The notes beneath the pieces are model-generated. The model ran no database searches, was not told the origin of the DNA, and saw nothing but the letters and a program-made list of their open reading frames with translations. A stretch of DNA of 64,000 nt from Oscillospiraceae bacterium. Lineage in GTDB: Bacteria; Bacillota; Clostridia; Oscillospirales; Acutalibacteraceae. This document shows positions 45,801 through 51,062 of this stretch, piece by piece; within the stretch, counting starts at the first letter, position 1, and every line of letters begins with the position of its first letter. The position numbers and the translations under genes are program-made. Where the stretch lies: the NCBI GenBank assembly GCA_015066105.1, contig SVOY01000001.1, forward strand, positions 1 through 64,000. Direction: 5' to 3'.

Positions 45801-47643
45801 TGTCAATGCATCAGCTGCTCCCACATGTACAACAGAGGGTACAGATGTTTATGTATGTACTACTCATACGGGCGATGCCGCCTGCGGCTACACCTATAGC
45901 GTAACAGTTGCCGCAAAGGGTCACTCCTACGGTGAGGGCGTTGTAACAGAACCGGCAACCTGTACAGAAAACGGTGTTAAGACATTCACCTGTACAGCTG
46001 ACGGCTGCGAGGCAAAAACAACAGAGGTTATTCCCAGAACGGGTCACACACTTTCAACAACCGTAAATGAAGCAACCTGTAAGGCTGCAGGTTCAGTTGT
46101 AACCAAGTGTGCAAGCTGTGATTATTCTGTTGAAAAGCCTCTTGAACAGAAGCCTCACACAATCAGCGTTTCCTATGCATACCCGAGCTGCAGCAGTGAA
46201 GGTTATGTTAAGGAAGCATGCGATAAATGCGATTATGAAAAAATCATCAGCACAATTCCTGCACTCGGTCACTCCTACACAGGTGATGAAACAGTAATCA
46301 ATGGTGCAACCTGCCTTGAAAAGGGCGAAAAGACCGTCAAGTGCTCACGCTGTGATGCAACAACAACCGTAGAAATTCCCGCAACAGGACATAACTACGT
46401 TGCAACAGAAACTGTTCCCGCAACCTGCACAGAAAGCGGATATATCCTCCGGGCTTGTGATAACATGGATTGCGAAGCAAGCTACAAGGAGCTTACCTCA
46501 AATCCCAACGGTCACACATGGAAGACAACTGCAGAAAGCGAAACAAAGGCAACCTGCGAGGCTGACGGCGTTGCAGTTTACAAGTGTCAGTTCTGCGAGG
46601 CAACAAATGAGGTTATAACTCCCAAATTCGGTCACTCTTGGGGCGAATGGTCAATAACCAAGGCTCCCACGGCAACCGATGAGGGTGAACAGACAAGAAC
46701 CTGTATTCGCGGCGGATGCAAGGAAACCGTTGCTATTCCCGCTCTCGGCGAAAGCGCAACCTACACCGTAAAATTTGTTGTAAACGGCGAGGTTATCTAT
46801 ACTCAGACGGTCAACTACCTCGGCTCGGCAACGGCTCCCGCTGTAGCCGATAAGGCTCCCGACTCAAAGTATCATTACAGCTTCGGTTGGGACAGAGACT
46901 TCTCAACAGTTACGGGCGACCTTACGGTTAACGGCGTATATACTCCCGTAAGCCACACCTACGGCGAATGGGTGGTTGACAAGACCGCCGATTGCAGGAA
47001 TGAGGGTCTCAGACACAGAGAATGTGACTGCGGCTATGTTCAGCAGGAGACTGTTGCAAAGCTCGCACACGATTTCTCCGAAATTCTTGAAGAGAAGGCC
47101 GCAACCTGTACCGATAACGGCTACAAGGTGGTTGTGTGTAAAAACTGCGGCGATACCGAGACTCAGACAGTCAAGAAGCTCGGCCACTCAATGACCTACT
47201 ATCAGGGCTATGCCGCAACCTGCGACACCGACGGTGTGGCAAGCCACTACAGCTGCTCACGCTGCGGTAAGGACTTTGAAGACAGAGCAGGTAACAAGCA
47301 GCTTACAACTACGGTCATCACAAAGAAATACCATACCTACATTGTTGTTGAGGGCAGTGCCGCCACCTGCACAAATGACGGCGTAACAGATTACAGATAC
47401 TGCACCTCCTGCGGCTACACTCAGCAGCCCCAGACAATTCCTGCAACGGGTCACGCTGACGTGAACAACGATAACTCCTGCGATAAGTGCGGTGCTACCT
47501 ATATGCAGGGCGGTAATATAATATGCTCCTGCAGCTGTCATAAAAACGGCTTCTTCAATGAGCTTATCTATAAGATTCTCTCCTTCTTCTGGCGTCTGTT
47601 CGGTACTAACAAGAGCTGTGAATGCGGAAAGGTTCACTATTGA
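36832..47643 (+). CDS. Giant secreted Cys/His-repeat surface protein (3603 residues)
   Basis: A signal peptide occupies residues 1-36 (ASA cleavage). Residues 38-200 form a beta-rich domain, about 225-320 is Ig-like, and InlB-like blocks lie near 320-400 and 483-572 (YTFKGWSVDGG, YTFAGWTLDKN), with a FIVAR-like helical segment between them. From about 575 come some 72 units of about 40 residues with the pattern ATC..xG...Y.C..C......IPA.GH; the Cys, CxxC and His could form one zinc site or disulfides per unit. Another InlB-like block is near 3300. The tail (3558-3603) has CSCHKNGFF...LFGTNKSCECGKVHY, shared with the 213-residue protein at 52226. Probable role: surface fibre, adhesin or metal-binding scaffold. 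Confidence 0.9.
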   Translation: MKKMLKTGKKTLSVIMAIMMLMSAWVWVAPTEASAATAGNYKVRITWYNANDKKYSNHFGGTETEQGARAGFILYYKSNNGTGTENKVWWDLGWNNNSGKGAIYGTYVSGSKSTGWTGSSKGTYTCEATIAGFPTAMFGMADSDNFTNTGEYDVTKLEVYSNADSSWKTLWEGTGHTSTTTEYKYWKLTATGTGANGSGATSEAGNDSSHGKVSSTTENWKFPTPTTATTWSGVSAMTCPKTGTATQKVKVIVNDQYGVQMFTPTWSVKGNVCGTTGISVDPATADETTIKLTNAANVASNVDTQIGTITATWGNAGSLSDTFTITDTTYDVKFSYDAVKNETNGAGTFPFKDSANSPTVETKNHFHGDAVTGIPSPQPYYDEDSYYYTFKGWSVDGGINFLSSSQIPVATADKTYTAYYNSVYKPADYTDLDKAIADGKTIQNDAEYTSKYTAASRAILNQALTAFPENYKTKYGVVSQDVIDSFADAINSAISGLTLNTYNVIFLDESNAILEFYTNVQYEGSVSAPPDEDGYYDSQKHYTFAGWTLDKNTDIITDAYNSVKQDLFIYPIYTAEAHNFTKTETVTSTCIQKGATKYICDCGYSYIDGETDYGSHVWPEDYKIDIQPTCSTAGQKSKYCTECGVQGEIVVIPALGHQWGTVSPLAPATCENSGINTRLCDACGVCEHTLVPATGHTYEVKTVAATCTVKGYDEYTCKNCGHSYRDYNVDMLDHNYSTEEILAAPACNIPGVKKLTCDCGHIKTESIPALEHDIGDWVTVVEPTCTGKGYQTKTCSLCGNVIAENTLDALDHNYVTKTVVAPTCTSKGYTLEECDRDGCSAQRVVDEKEALNHAWTSTTHEADCTHGTYIEHICANDSAHNYIEYVSGSTVLPHDFTGTETVISAATCETDGKKTVQCKYCDATTEVILPKLGHAYGDWQVVKEATNSEDGQWKRVCANNAEHVEYITIPKGGHAWDSGTVTEAASCEATGTMVYKCTAHTDCGVTLEVTIPVTQHTVAQKVTAATCTEKGKVEAYCSVCDAECANPFSTTETPVVPHSLDNGTKVEATCTTSGYTLYKCIANDCGFEYKEYNEDEKAKAHTYVATETNAATCTNEGLMTYTCACGASYTERIPATGHSYVENAEKATAATCTELATKTYECSSCDEAYVEHYGTLAAHKFETLVKTVPATNDSLGYEERKCGCGLTQITILEATGTHVFNEKIESECVAPTCTENGTDVYKCTAHDNCDAKTSVVVPRLGHTVTAVYNAPTCIAQGSSEAYCTNCKTTVSSTVIPATGIHDFSGTGVKVDATCTAAGTMTYTCLTDGCNETKVEAIPAKGHDLTTTVTDATCTGKGSVVITCSRCDDPSVEKTYELAAKNHSWNNGEKTVAPTCTTDGTMTYTCTACNDTKTESIPAKGHSWGEWVKTDATTTEDGSWSRTCSNCNDTENLVIPRGHNLVKDTENSKAASCKQEGKEIYICESHTDCGVKIEVTLDKLQHTVAQREIEATCEAEGKVEAYCAVCNDVLSTEEIPVKAHNYVAGEAVAPSCTTSGYTPYTCSCGKTYNVYDASKPATGHSLVEGASTANCTKAGKMTLTCSVCSNYTTTVDVPALGHNYVEDASAATEATCAAPATKTYKCSRCADSYTISVGDKTSEHTWGKETVVEAATATSLGYKTVECSVCGQIKAETIPATGDHEFTVETTDKKDPTCTQDGYIVYACATNHSCGLTSKVTVPATGHKEDLDYKAATCGEAGYARMVCTVDGCNEVLSEEVIPALGHLYGEGTVTNATCTAEGKIEYSCTRTGCGATHEAVIATNSNAHRYKTVVTPATCYKEGSVVTKCALCDDEMTNVDLPMIEHTWNDGEIKQGDAATCTADGKKTYTCTVENCGATKTETISKLGHDWGAWTVTKASTNTEKGEMTRTCSRGCTEKVEIPAGGHNLVVSSSTAATCTAGGSITYTCDTVHEGGVACGITITVTLNKLQHELETTKKDATCTTPGEVVTKCTKCDTLTITTEIPATGHSYTGSVTKAATCTEEGVKTYTCSKCSDSYTEVLPKLQHVYIKSDETAPTCTASGYTTYKCTGNNCTSSYVVITSTAKGHSFDESVAANVTTVAPTCTADGSKTVKCKDCDEKNIVVLPKSGHSYVKVEAVAADCTTAGTEVYTCACGETYTKYIEAAKGHTYGEWEIVTAATADKNGVQKRSCACGDIEYGLISPIGNHNFVEEITKAATCTTEGLKTFTCDAHTNCSANYTETIPAKGHKETLVYTAATCEAAGSTRITCDTCKITIGEETTIPALGHLFNGEGVYKAATCVEKGSMTYTCQRENCNETHVTEIAAAPTAHKFKRTVDDATCKEAGSITVICENDGCNYEEVTTLPMLQHNWGAWTVDTAATNSTDGKMKRVCSNGCEEYCVIPAGGHEFDTTKPASTTAATCKQQGTATYSCSAHTDCGVTITVNTGYAEHTYETKVVESCTANGSVITYCTVCAKEFAKIELGKAQHTYGAGVETAPTCTASGYTTYTCEKCGYSYNEIGADAKGHTLEKTVINGSCTKDGSVVLSCEECDYEVTVDVPALDHDYTKISSTDATCAAAATETYKCSRCDAKYTVSVGDKLTGENAHTWGAWSVVIEATYTTLGCESRVCSVCGKLEVRTVEATGDHSFTNGEIADSKQATCTKNGYITRKCAVHDDCGLTSTEIIAATGHTETAIPAVEATCTAPGSSAGSKCTVCDEVIVAPVTLPALDHAWGNEKVTPASCKEAGKIEYTCTRTGCTATHTVEIPVDGDAHNYITTVHQANCTDDGSVVTKCSLCGDTTTETIPAKGHTFTGAETIVDKATCTLDGLKTIKCASCDATTEVIIPKLGHKMVAGVAVEATCTSSGYTPYTCENDCGESYKVYDATVKEHSYVQVEDSSTATCTDGGTVTLKCTCGDTIEAVVPALGHSYGEWTVINPTAETEGSKTRECGRCHVTETVILPKLGHEMVKDVNASAAPTCTTEGTDVYVCTTHTGDAACGYTYSVTVAAKGHSYGEGVVTEPATCTENGVKTFTCTADGCEAKTTEVIPRTGHTLSTTVNEATCKAAGSVVTKCASCDYSVEKPLEQKPHTISVSYAYPSCSSEGYVKEACDKCDYEKIISTIPALGHSYTGDETVINGATCLEKGEKTVKCSRCDATTTVEIPATGHNYVATETVPATCTESGYILRACDNMDCEASYKELTSNPNGHTWKTTAESETKATCEADGVAVYKCQFCEATNEVITPKFGHSWGEWSITKAPTATDEGEQTRTCIRGGCKETVAIPALGESATYTVKFVVNGEVIYTQTVNYLGSATAPAVADKAPDSKYHYSFGWDRDFSTVTGDLTVNGVYTPVSHTYGEWVVDKTADCRNEGLRHRECDCGYVQQETVAKLAHDFSEILEEKAATCTDNGYKVVVCKNCGDTETQTVKKLGHSMTYYQGYAATCDTDGVASHYSCSRCGKDFEDRAGNKQLTTTVITKKYHTYIVVEGSAATCTNDGVTDYRYCTSCGYTQQPQTIPATGHADVNNDNSCDKCGATYMQGGNIICSCSCHKNGFFNELIYKILSFFWRLFGTNKSCECGKVHY
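38560..47520 (+). repeat. About 72 tandem Cys/His units inside the giant gene
   Basis: Counted by eye from the translation. Most units have Cys in ATC; about ten have Thr or another residue there and recur roughly every sixth unit, usually after a WGEW/WGAW/YGDW-type linker. Runs of twelve units recur in the same order (for example units 10-21, 22-33, 34-45, 46-57), giving a higher-order period near 1.4 kb. An InlB-like block interrupts near the end. Confidence 0.8.
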
Positions 47644-47716
47644 TAGCTTAAGAAAAAATCAAAAGCTCTTCGGTTACTTCCTTTGGGGGATGTAACGGTG
47701 GATATCAATTAAAAGT

Positions 47717-47754
47717 AATAAGAGTCCTGTATTATAACGGGACTCTTATTTTAT
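47717..47754 (+). terminator. Terminator of the giant gene
   Basis: AATAAGAGTCC pairs with GGACTCTTATT (47717-47727, 47740-47750), then a T/A run. Confidence 0.85.
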
Positions 47755-47763
47755 ATAATTTAA

Positions 47764-47792
47764 TTGACTTTTTTCTTTTGCAGCTTTATAAT
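47764..47792 (+). promoter_or_regulatory. Promoter of the lipase gene
   Basis: TTGACT, 17 bp, TATAAT. Confidence 0.75.
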
Positions 47793-47824
47793 AAAATCAA
47801 GATATTAATAAAGGAGAAAATATT

Positions 47825-49027
47825 ATGTCAGTTATTTTACAAGGCTTTTTTTACAGAATACTCAGCTTTTTAATGAGTATTGCAATGCTTTTCGGTATTT
47901 CCTGTGACGGCTTCAAGGCTGATTCTTCCGAATGGAATACCAACTATAAATTTGTTTTTGTTCACGGTCTTTCAGGCTGGGGCAGCTATGACTCCGTAAA
48001 TAAGATTATGCCTTATTGGGGTATGTTCGGCGGTGATCTAATGGCTTACCTCAATGATAAGGGCTTCGATTGCTATGCCGCCTCTGTTTCGCCCTCATCA
48101 AGCGCATGGGACAGAGCCTGCGAGCTTTACGCTCAGCTTACGGGTACTGTTGTTGACTACGGCAAGGCACACAGCGAAAGCTGCAACCACGACCGCTACG
48201 GTGAGGATTTCACAGGCAGAGCTCTTATTGACTCCTTCAGCAGTGAGGATAAAATCAACCTTCTCGGTCATTCCTTTGGCGGAGCAACGGTAAGAATTTT
48301 TGCTCACCTTATGGAAAACGGCAGTGCAGAGGAAATTGCTGCTACCGATGCAAATGACCTTTCCGATTTCTTCAAGGGCGGAAAAGGGGACTATATTTAC
48401 AGCGTAACGGCTCTTGCCGCACCCCATAACGGCACTACGGCTTACTGCATTTCTACCGATGATGTGCCTGCCGATGAGGATGCCACGCTTTTTGACACGG
48501 TCAAGGTGAAAATACAGAATTCACTGTCAAATATGATAGGCCCTGCAACTCAGGACAGGGAAGAAAACAAGGCACAGTGGGATAACGCCGCCTACGATAT
48601 GTACATTGACAATGCCCTTGAGCTTAACGGTAAAATCACAACCCTTGAAAATGCTTATTATTTCTCCGTGCCCTGCAGTGCAACGGTGCAGAATGAAAAC
48701 GGCACATATTCACCCGTTGAAAGCAGAATGGAAAGCCTTTTTGTAAGCTCCTCAAAGGCAATGGGTGCCTTCACCGGTGTAACCGAGGGTGGCTTTGTAA
48801 TTGACGAGAGCTGGCAGGAAAATGACGGTCTTGTAAATACAATTTCCGCAAAAGCTCCCTCGTCTTCACCCGTTACAGATTATGACAAGGGCAACGTGCA
48901 AAAGGGTGTGTGGAACATTATGCCCACCTATGACGGCGACCATATGTCACTTCAGGGCGGTATGACAAAGCCCAACGACATAAAAAGCTTTTATCTTGAG
49001 CACCTTTCAATGATAAATTCACTGTAA
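47825..49027 (+). CDS. Family I.5-like lipase with Phe-rich N-terminal helix
   Basis: 400 residues. FVFVHGLSGWG carries the oxyanion residue, GHSFGG holds nucleophile Ser150, and a His near the end (DGDHMS) is likely catalytic. The spacing and the TALAAPHNGTT loop follow the staphylococcal/Geobacillus-type lipases. The N-terminus QGFFYRILSFLMSIAMLFGI is an amphipathic to hydrophobic helix, possibly an uncleaved anchor or unusual signal; ISC at 25-27 is a poor lipobox. AAAGGAGAAAATATT precedes the ATG. It follows the giant gene after a terminator and has its own promoter. Confidence 0.88.
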   Translation: MSVILQGFFYRILSFLMSIAMLFGISCDGFKADSSEWNTNYKFVFVHGLSGWGSYDSVNKIMPYWGMFGGDLMAYLNDKGFDCYAASVSPSSSAWDRACELYAQLTGTVVDYGKAHSESCNHDRYGEDFTGRALIDSFSSEDKINLLGHSFGGATVRIFAHLMENGSAEEIAATDANDLSDFFKGGKGDYIYSVTALAAPHNGTTAYCISTDDVPADEDATLFDTVKVKIQNSLSNMIGPATQDREENKAQWDNAAYDMYIDNALELNGKITTLENAYYFSVPCSATVQNENGTYSPVESRMESLFVSSSKAMGAFTGVTEGGFVIDESWQENDGLVNTISAKAPSSSPVTDYDKGNVQKGVWNIMPTYDGDHMSLQGGMTKPNDIKSFYLEHLSMINSL

Positions 49028-49033
49028 CAGAAG

Positions 49034-49067
49034 CAAGGGCAGGTATTCTGACAGATACTTGCCCTTG
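49034..49067 (+). terminator. Terminator of the lipase gene
   Basis: 13-base arms with one mismatch (49034-49046, 49055-49067). Confidence 0.75.
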
Positions 49068-49115
49068 GAATTTTAAAGAAAAACAAGATTTTGTGAAATA
49101 ATTTTGAATAAACTA

Positions 49116-49144
49116 TTGACAAATTTAATTTTGCAATATATAAT
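49116..49144 (+). promoter_or_regulatory. Perfect consensus promoter of the peptide genes
   Basis: TTGACA (49116-49121), 17 bp, TATAAT (49139-49144): an exact sigma-A consensus, so expression of the two tiny genes downstream should be very high. Confidence 0.88.
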
Positions 49145-49195
49145 TAAGCCATACTGAAGCAATTCGGTAAATAAACAATAAAAGGAGGCGTAATC

Positions 49196-49291
49196 ATGGA
49201 TTGGGATACCATTAAGGCTGTTCTTGCAGAAATCGTTGCTTATTTCAAGAAGGTATTTGAGTACTTCGAATTCATCCCCGCAGAGAAATAA
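49196..49291 (+). CDS. Amphipathic peptide 1, 31 residues
   Basis: MDWDTIKAVLAEIVAYFKKV followed by FEYFEFIPAEK. AAAGGAGG lies 7 bases before the ATG and a perfect promoter is 52 bases upstream. The whole peptide can form one amphipathic helix with aromatic and aliphatic residues on one face; there is no signal sequence. The size and amphipathicity recall phenol-soluble modulins, but the net charge is negative and there is no sequence match. It belongs with the second peptide gene 52 bases downstream. Confidence 0.75.
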   Translation: MDWDTIKAVLAEIVAYFKKVFEYFEFIPAEK

Positions 49292-49343
49292 TTAAGTTAT
49301 CTTAATTAAATTTGAAAATATTTGTAATAAGGAGGATATAGCC

Positions 49344-49460
49344 ATGTTTGAGACATTTGAAGTAATGTATGCTTATCTTTGGGAACTCATCTACAACATT
49401 CTTGCTATCTTCGGTATCGAAAAGGACGAAGAAGGCAACCTTGTAGAAAAGGATGCATAA
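49344..49460 (+). CDS. Amphipathic peptide 2, 38 residues
   Basis: MFETFEVMYAYLWELIYNIL followed by AIFGIEKDEEGNLVEKDA. AAGGAGG lies 8 bases before the ATG. The core LWELIYNILAIFGIEK closely resembles the tail helix of the giant protein (LIYKILSFFWRLFGTNK). It is hydrophobic first and acidic last, with no signal peptide. It is co-transcribed with peptide 1 from the consensus promoter, and a strong terminator ends the unit. The function is unknown; I infer a partner or competitor for the shared helix. Confidence 0.75.
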   Translation: MFETFEVMYAYLWELIYNILAIFGIEKDEEGNLVEKDA

Positions 49461-49493
49461 TTTTACTTAATTTATTAAACAATTGTTTAAAGG

Positions 49494-49528
49494 CACAACC
49501 TGTCCGTAACCGGATGGGTTGTGTTTTT
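49494..49528 (+). terminator. Terminator of the peptide 1-2 operon
   Basis: CACAACC and TCCG pair with CGGA and GGTTGTG (49494-49506, 49511-49523), then seven T. Confidence 0.88.
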
Positions 49529-49541
49529 TTATTTGCAAATA

Positions 49542-49568
49542 TTGACTTTTTTTCAATAATATTATAAA
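49542..49568 (+). promoter_or_regulatory. Probable promoter of peptide 3
   Basis: TTGACT (49542-49547) and TATAAA (49563-49568) with a short 15-bp spacer; an alternative -10 lies a few bases away. Confidence 0.5.
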
Positions 49569-49615
49569 ATTATAAACACACAGCAGTGTGTGAATATTAT
49601 GAGGAGGTAACAGCA

Positions 49616-49726
49616 ATGAACGATTTTTTCGCAATGCTTGAAGAAGCAATCAAAAAGATTTTTGACATTCTTTCCGGTATTTTCAAGATTTTTGAAAACA
49701 ACGAAGAAGGAGAAGCAACAGAATAA
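49616..49726 (+). CDS. Amphipathic peptide 3, 36 residues
   Basis: MNDFFAMLEEAIKKIFDILS followed by GIFKIFENNEEGEATE. GAGGAGG lies 8 bases before the ATG and a terminator follows 18 bases after the stop, so it is a complete, separate unit. Residues 3-26 make an amphipathic helix rich in Phe and Ile, and the tail is acidic. No signal peptide is present. It has the same design as peptides 1 and 2 and resembles the internal helix of the protein at 51063. Confidence 0.75.
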   Translation: MNDFFAMLEEAIKKIFDILSGIFKIFENNEEGEATE

Positions 49727-49743
49727 GTGCTTCTGAAGTGAAG

Positions 49744-49770
49744 CGCCCTCTTGCAGGGCGTTTTCTTTTG
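49744..49770 (+). terminator. Terminator of peptide 3
   Basis: CGCCCT/AGGGCG stem with loop CTTGC and a T-rich tail. Confidence 0.8.
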
Positions 49771-49803
49771 TTGAAAATTTATGAAAAAACTTGCAGAATT
49801 TTA

Positions 49804-49832
49804 TTGACAAAGCTTGATTGTTGTGCTATACT
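49804..49832 (+). promoter_or_regulatory. Promoter of rplU-prp-rpmA
   Basis: TTGACA, 17 bp, TATACT. Confidence 0.85.
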
Positions 49833-49837
49833 CATTC

Positions 49838-49925
49838 ATACCGCATATTACGGGCGGCGTGTTTCAAGTTGCCAACTTGCATGCCACAAGTGATTTATCC
49901 GCCCCACAGTAGCGAGTCCATAATA
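49838..49925 (+). ncRNA. L21 leader (ribosomal protein autoregulatory leader)
   Basis: The untranslated region between the promoter and rplU contains complementary GGGCGG/CCGCCC and the CAAGTTG/CAACTTG hairpin, as in Firmicutes L21 leaders that bind L21 and reduce expression of the operon. Assigned by position and pattern, not by covariance search. Confidence 0.7.
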
Positions 49926-49942
49926 AAGGAAGGAAAGAAACT

Positions 49943-50254
49943 ATGTACGCAATTATCGAAACAGGCGGCAAGCAGTATAAGGTTGAAGCAGGCGACGTTC
50001 TCTTCATTGAAAAGCTTGACGTTGAAGCAGACTCCGAGGTTACCTTTGACAAGGTTATCGCAGTTGGCGCAGAAGACGGCATCAAGGTTGGTGCTCCCTA
50101 CGTTGACGGTGCAACCGTAAGCGCAAAGGCAATTAAGAACGGTAAGGGCAAGAAGATTGTTGTAATGACCTACAAGCCCAAGAAGAACGCAAAGCGTAAG
50201 ATGGGTCACAGACAGCCCTACACTAAGGTTGAAATTTCATCAATCAACGCTTAA
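49943..50254 (+). CDS. rplU: 50S ribosomal protein L21
   Basis: 103 residues, full length. [18 protein letters not shown] and the basic C-terminal RRKxGHRQPYT-type stretch ([15 protein letters not shown]) are diagnostic. It binds 23S rRNA. It is first in the conserved Firmicutes operon with prp and rpmA and stops directly against the prp start. GGAAGGAAAG provides the ribosome site, and expression is probably controlled by the L21 leader upstream. Confidence 0.98.
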   Translation: MYAIIETGGKQYKVEAGDVLFIEKLDVEADSEVTFDKVIAVGAEDGIKVGAPYVDGATVSAKAIKNGKGKKIVVMTYKPKKNAKRKMGHRQPYTKVEISSINA

Positions 50255-50575
50255 ATGATTAAGGTCAGCTTTTTTAAAAAAGGCAACGGCATCATCGGCT
50301 TTGAGTCAAAGGGACACAGCGGCTACGCCGAGGAAGGCTCAGATATTATCTGCAGTGCGGTTTCCTCAGCAGCTTATATGATTGCAAACACCCTGACCGA
50401 AATACTTGGTGAACAGGCGGCAATCATCGTTGACGACGGCTATATGAGGCTTGTGGCCGAAAAGGTAACTGAAAAAAATCAGATACTCTTTAAAGGTTTG
50501 GCCCTTCATTTGAATGCCCTGGCACAGCAGTATGAGAGCTTTCTCAGCTGCGAAGAAAAACTGTTTAAAGAATAA
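50255..50575 (+). CDS. prp: Ribosomal-processing cysteine protease Prp
   Basis: 106 residues with catalytic His21 in KGHSGYAE and Cys33 in SDIICSAVS. Prp removes the N-terminal extension of L27 before ribosome assembly in Firmicutes and related phyla. The gene starts at the base after the rplU stop and ends 16 bases before rpmA, and the L27 encoded there has the matching cleavage site, so the pathway is complete. Confidence 0.96.
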   Translation: MIKVSFFKKGNGIIGFESKGHSGYAEEGSDIICSAVSSAAYMIANTLTEILGEQAAIIVDDGYMRLVAEKVTEKNQILFKGLALHLNALAQQYESFLSCEEKLFKE

Positions 50576-50591
50576 TACGGAGGTGTAACAA

Positions 50592-50876
50592 ATGCTTAAG
50601 ATAAACATTCAATTATTCGCTCACAAAAAAGGTATGGGTTCAACCCGTAACGGCCGTGACTCAGAATCAAAGAGACTCGGTGTTAAGCGCGCAGACGGTC
50701 AGTTCGTTCTTGCAGGCAACATCCTTGTAAAGCAGCGCGGTACTCACATCCATCCCGGTAACAACGTTGGCAGAGGCTCAGACGACTCTCTCTTCGCTCT
50801 TATCGACGGTAAGGTTAAGTTCGAGCGCTACGGTAAGGACCGCAAGAAGGTAAGCGTTTACGCTATCGAGCAGTAA
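50592..50876 (+). CDS. rpmA: 50S ribosomal protein L27 with cleavable N-terminus
   Basis: 94 residues. The N-terminus [14 protein letters not shown] contains the Prp site between Phe9 and Ala10, giving mature L27 that begins AHKKG, whose tail reaches the peptidyl transferase centre. The body has [20 protein letters not shown] and [31 protein letters not shown] precedes the ATG. Unlike many Firmicutes, obg does not follow; a terminator and exported-protein genes come next. Confidence 0.98.
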   Translation: MLKINIQLFAHKKGMGSTRNGRDSESKRLGVKRADGQFVLAGNILVKQRGTHIHPGNNVGRGSDDSLFALIDGKVKFERYGKDRKKVSVYAIEQ

Positions 50877-50901
50877 TCAGTTTATAAAGTAGATTGCGCA
50901 T

Positions 50902-50936
50902 AAGCACATCGTTTTACGGTGTGCTTTTCCTTTTTA
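50902..50936 (+). terminator. Terminator of the rplU operon
   Basis: AAGCACATCG pairs with CGGTGTGCTT (8 of 10), followed by TTCCTTTTT. Confidence 0.75.
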
Positions 50937-50990
50937 CATAAAAACATTTGTGCAAAATAGCTAATTTTTGTACAAATTATTAAATTTATG

Positions 50991-51019
50991 TTGATTTTTT
51001 TATTTGAAGGTGTTATTAT
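50991..51019 (+). promoter_or_regulatory. Promoter of the exported Tyr/Gly-repeat protein
   Basis: TTGATT, 17 bp, TATTAT. Confidence 0.65.
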
Positions 51020-51062
51020 TCTTTTATGGATTTCCAAATACTAAATTTTAAGGAGAATCATT

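Noticed and set aside
37140-47640. Many open frames of 60-220 codons on both strands inside the giant gene
   Set aside because: These are Cys-rich shadow frames produced by the repeat's codon pattern, without ribosome sites.
49196-49726. Assignment of the small peptides as phenol-soluble modulins
   Set aside because: Size and amphipathicity fit, but there is no sequence match and the charge pattern differs; left as unknown peptides.
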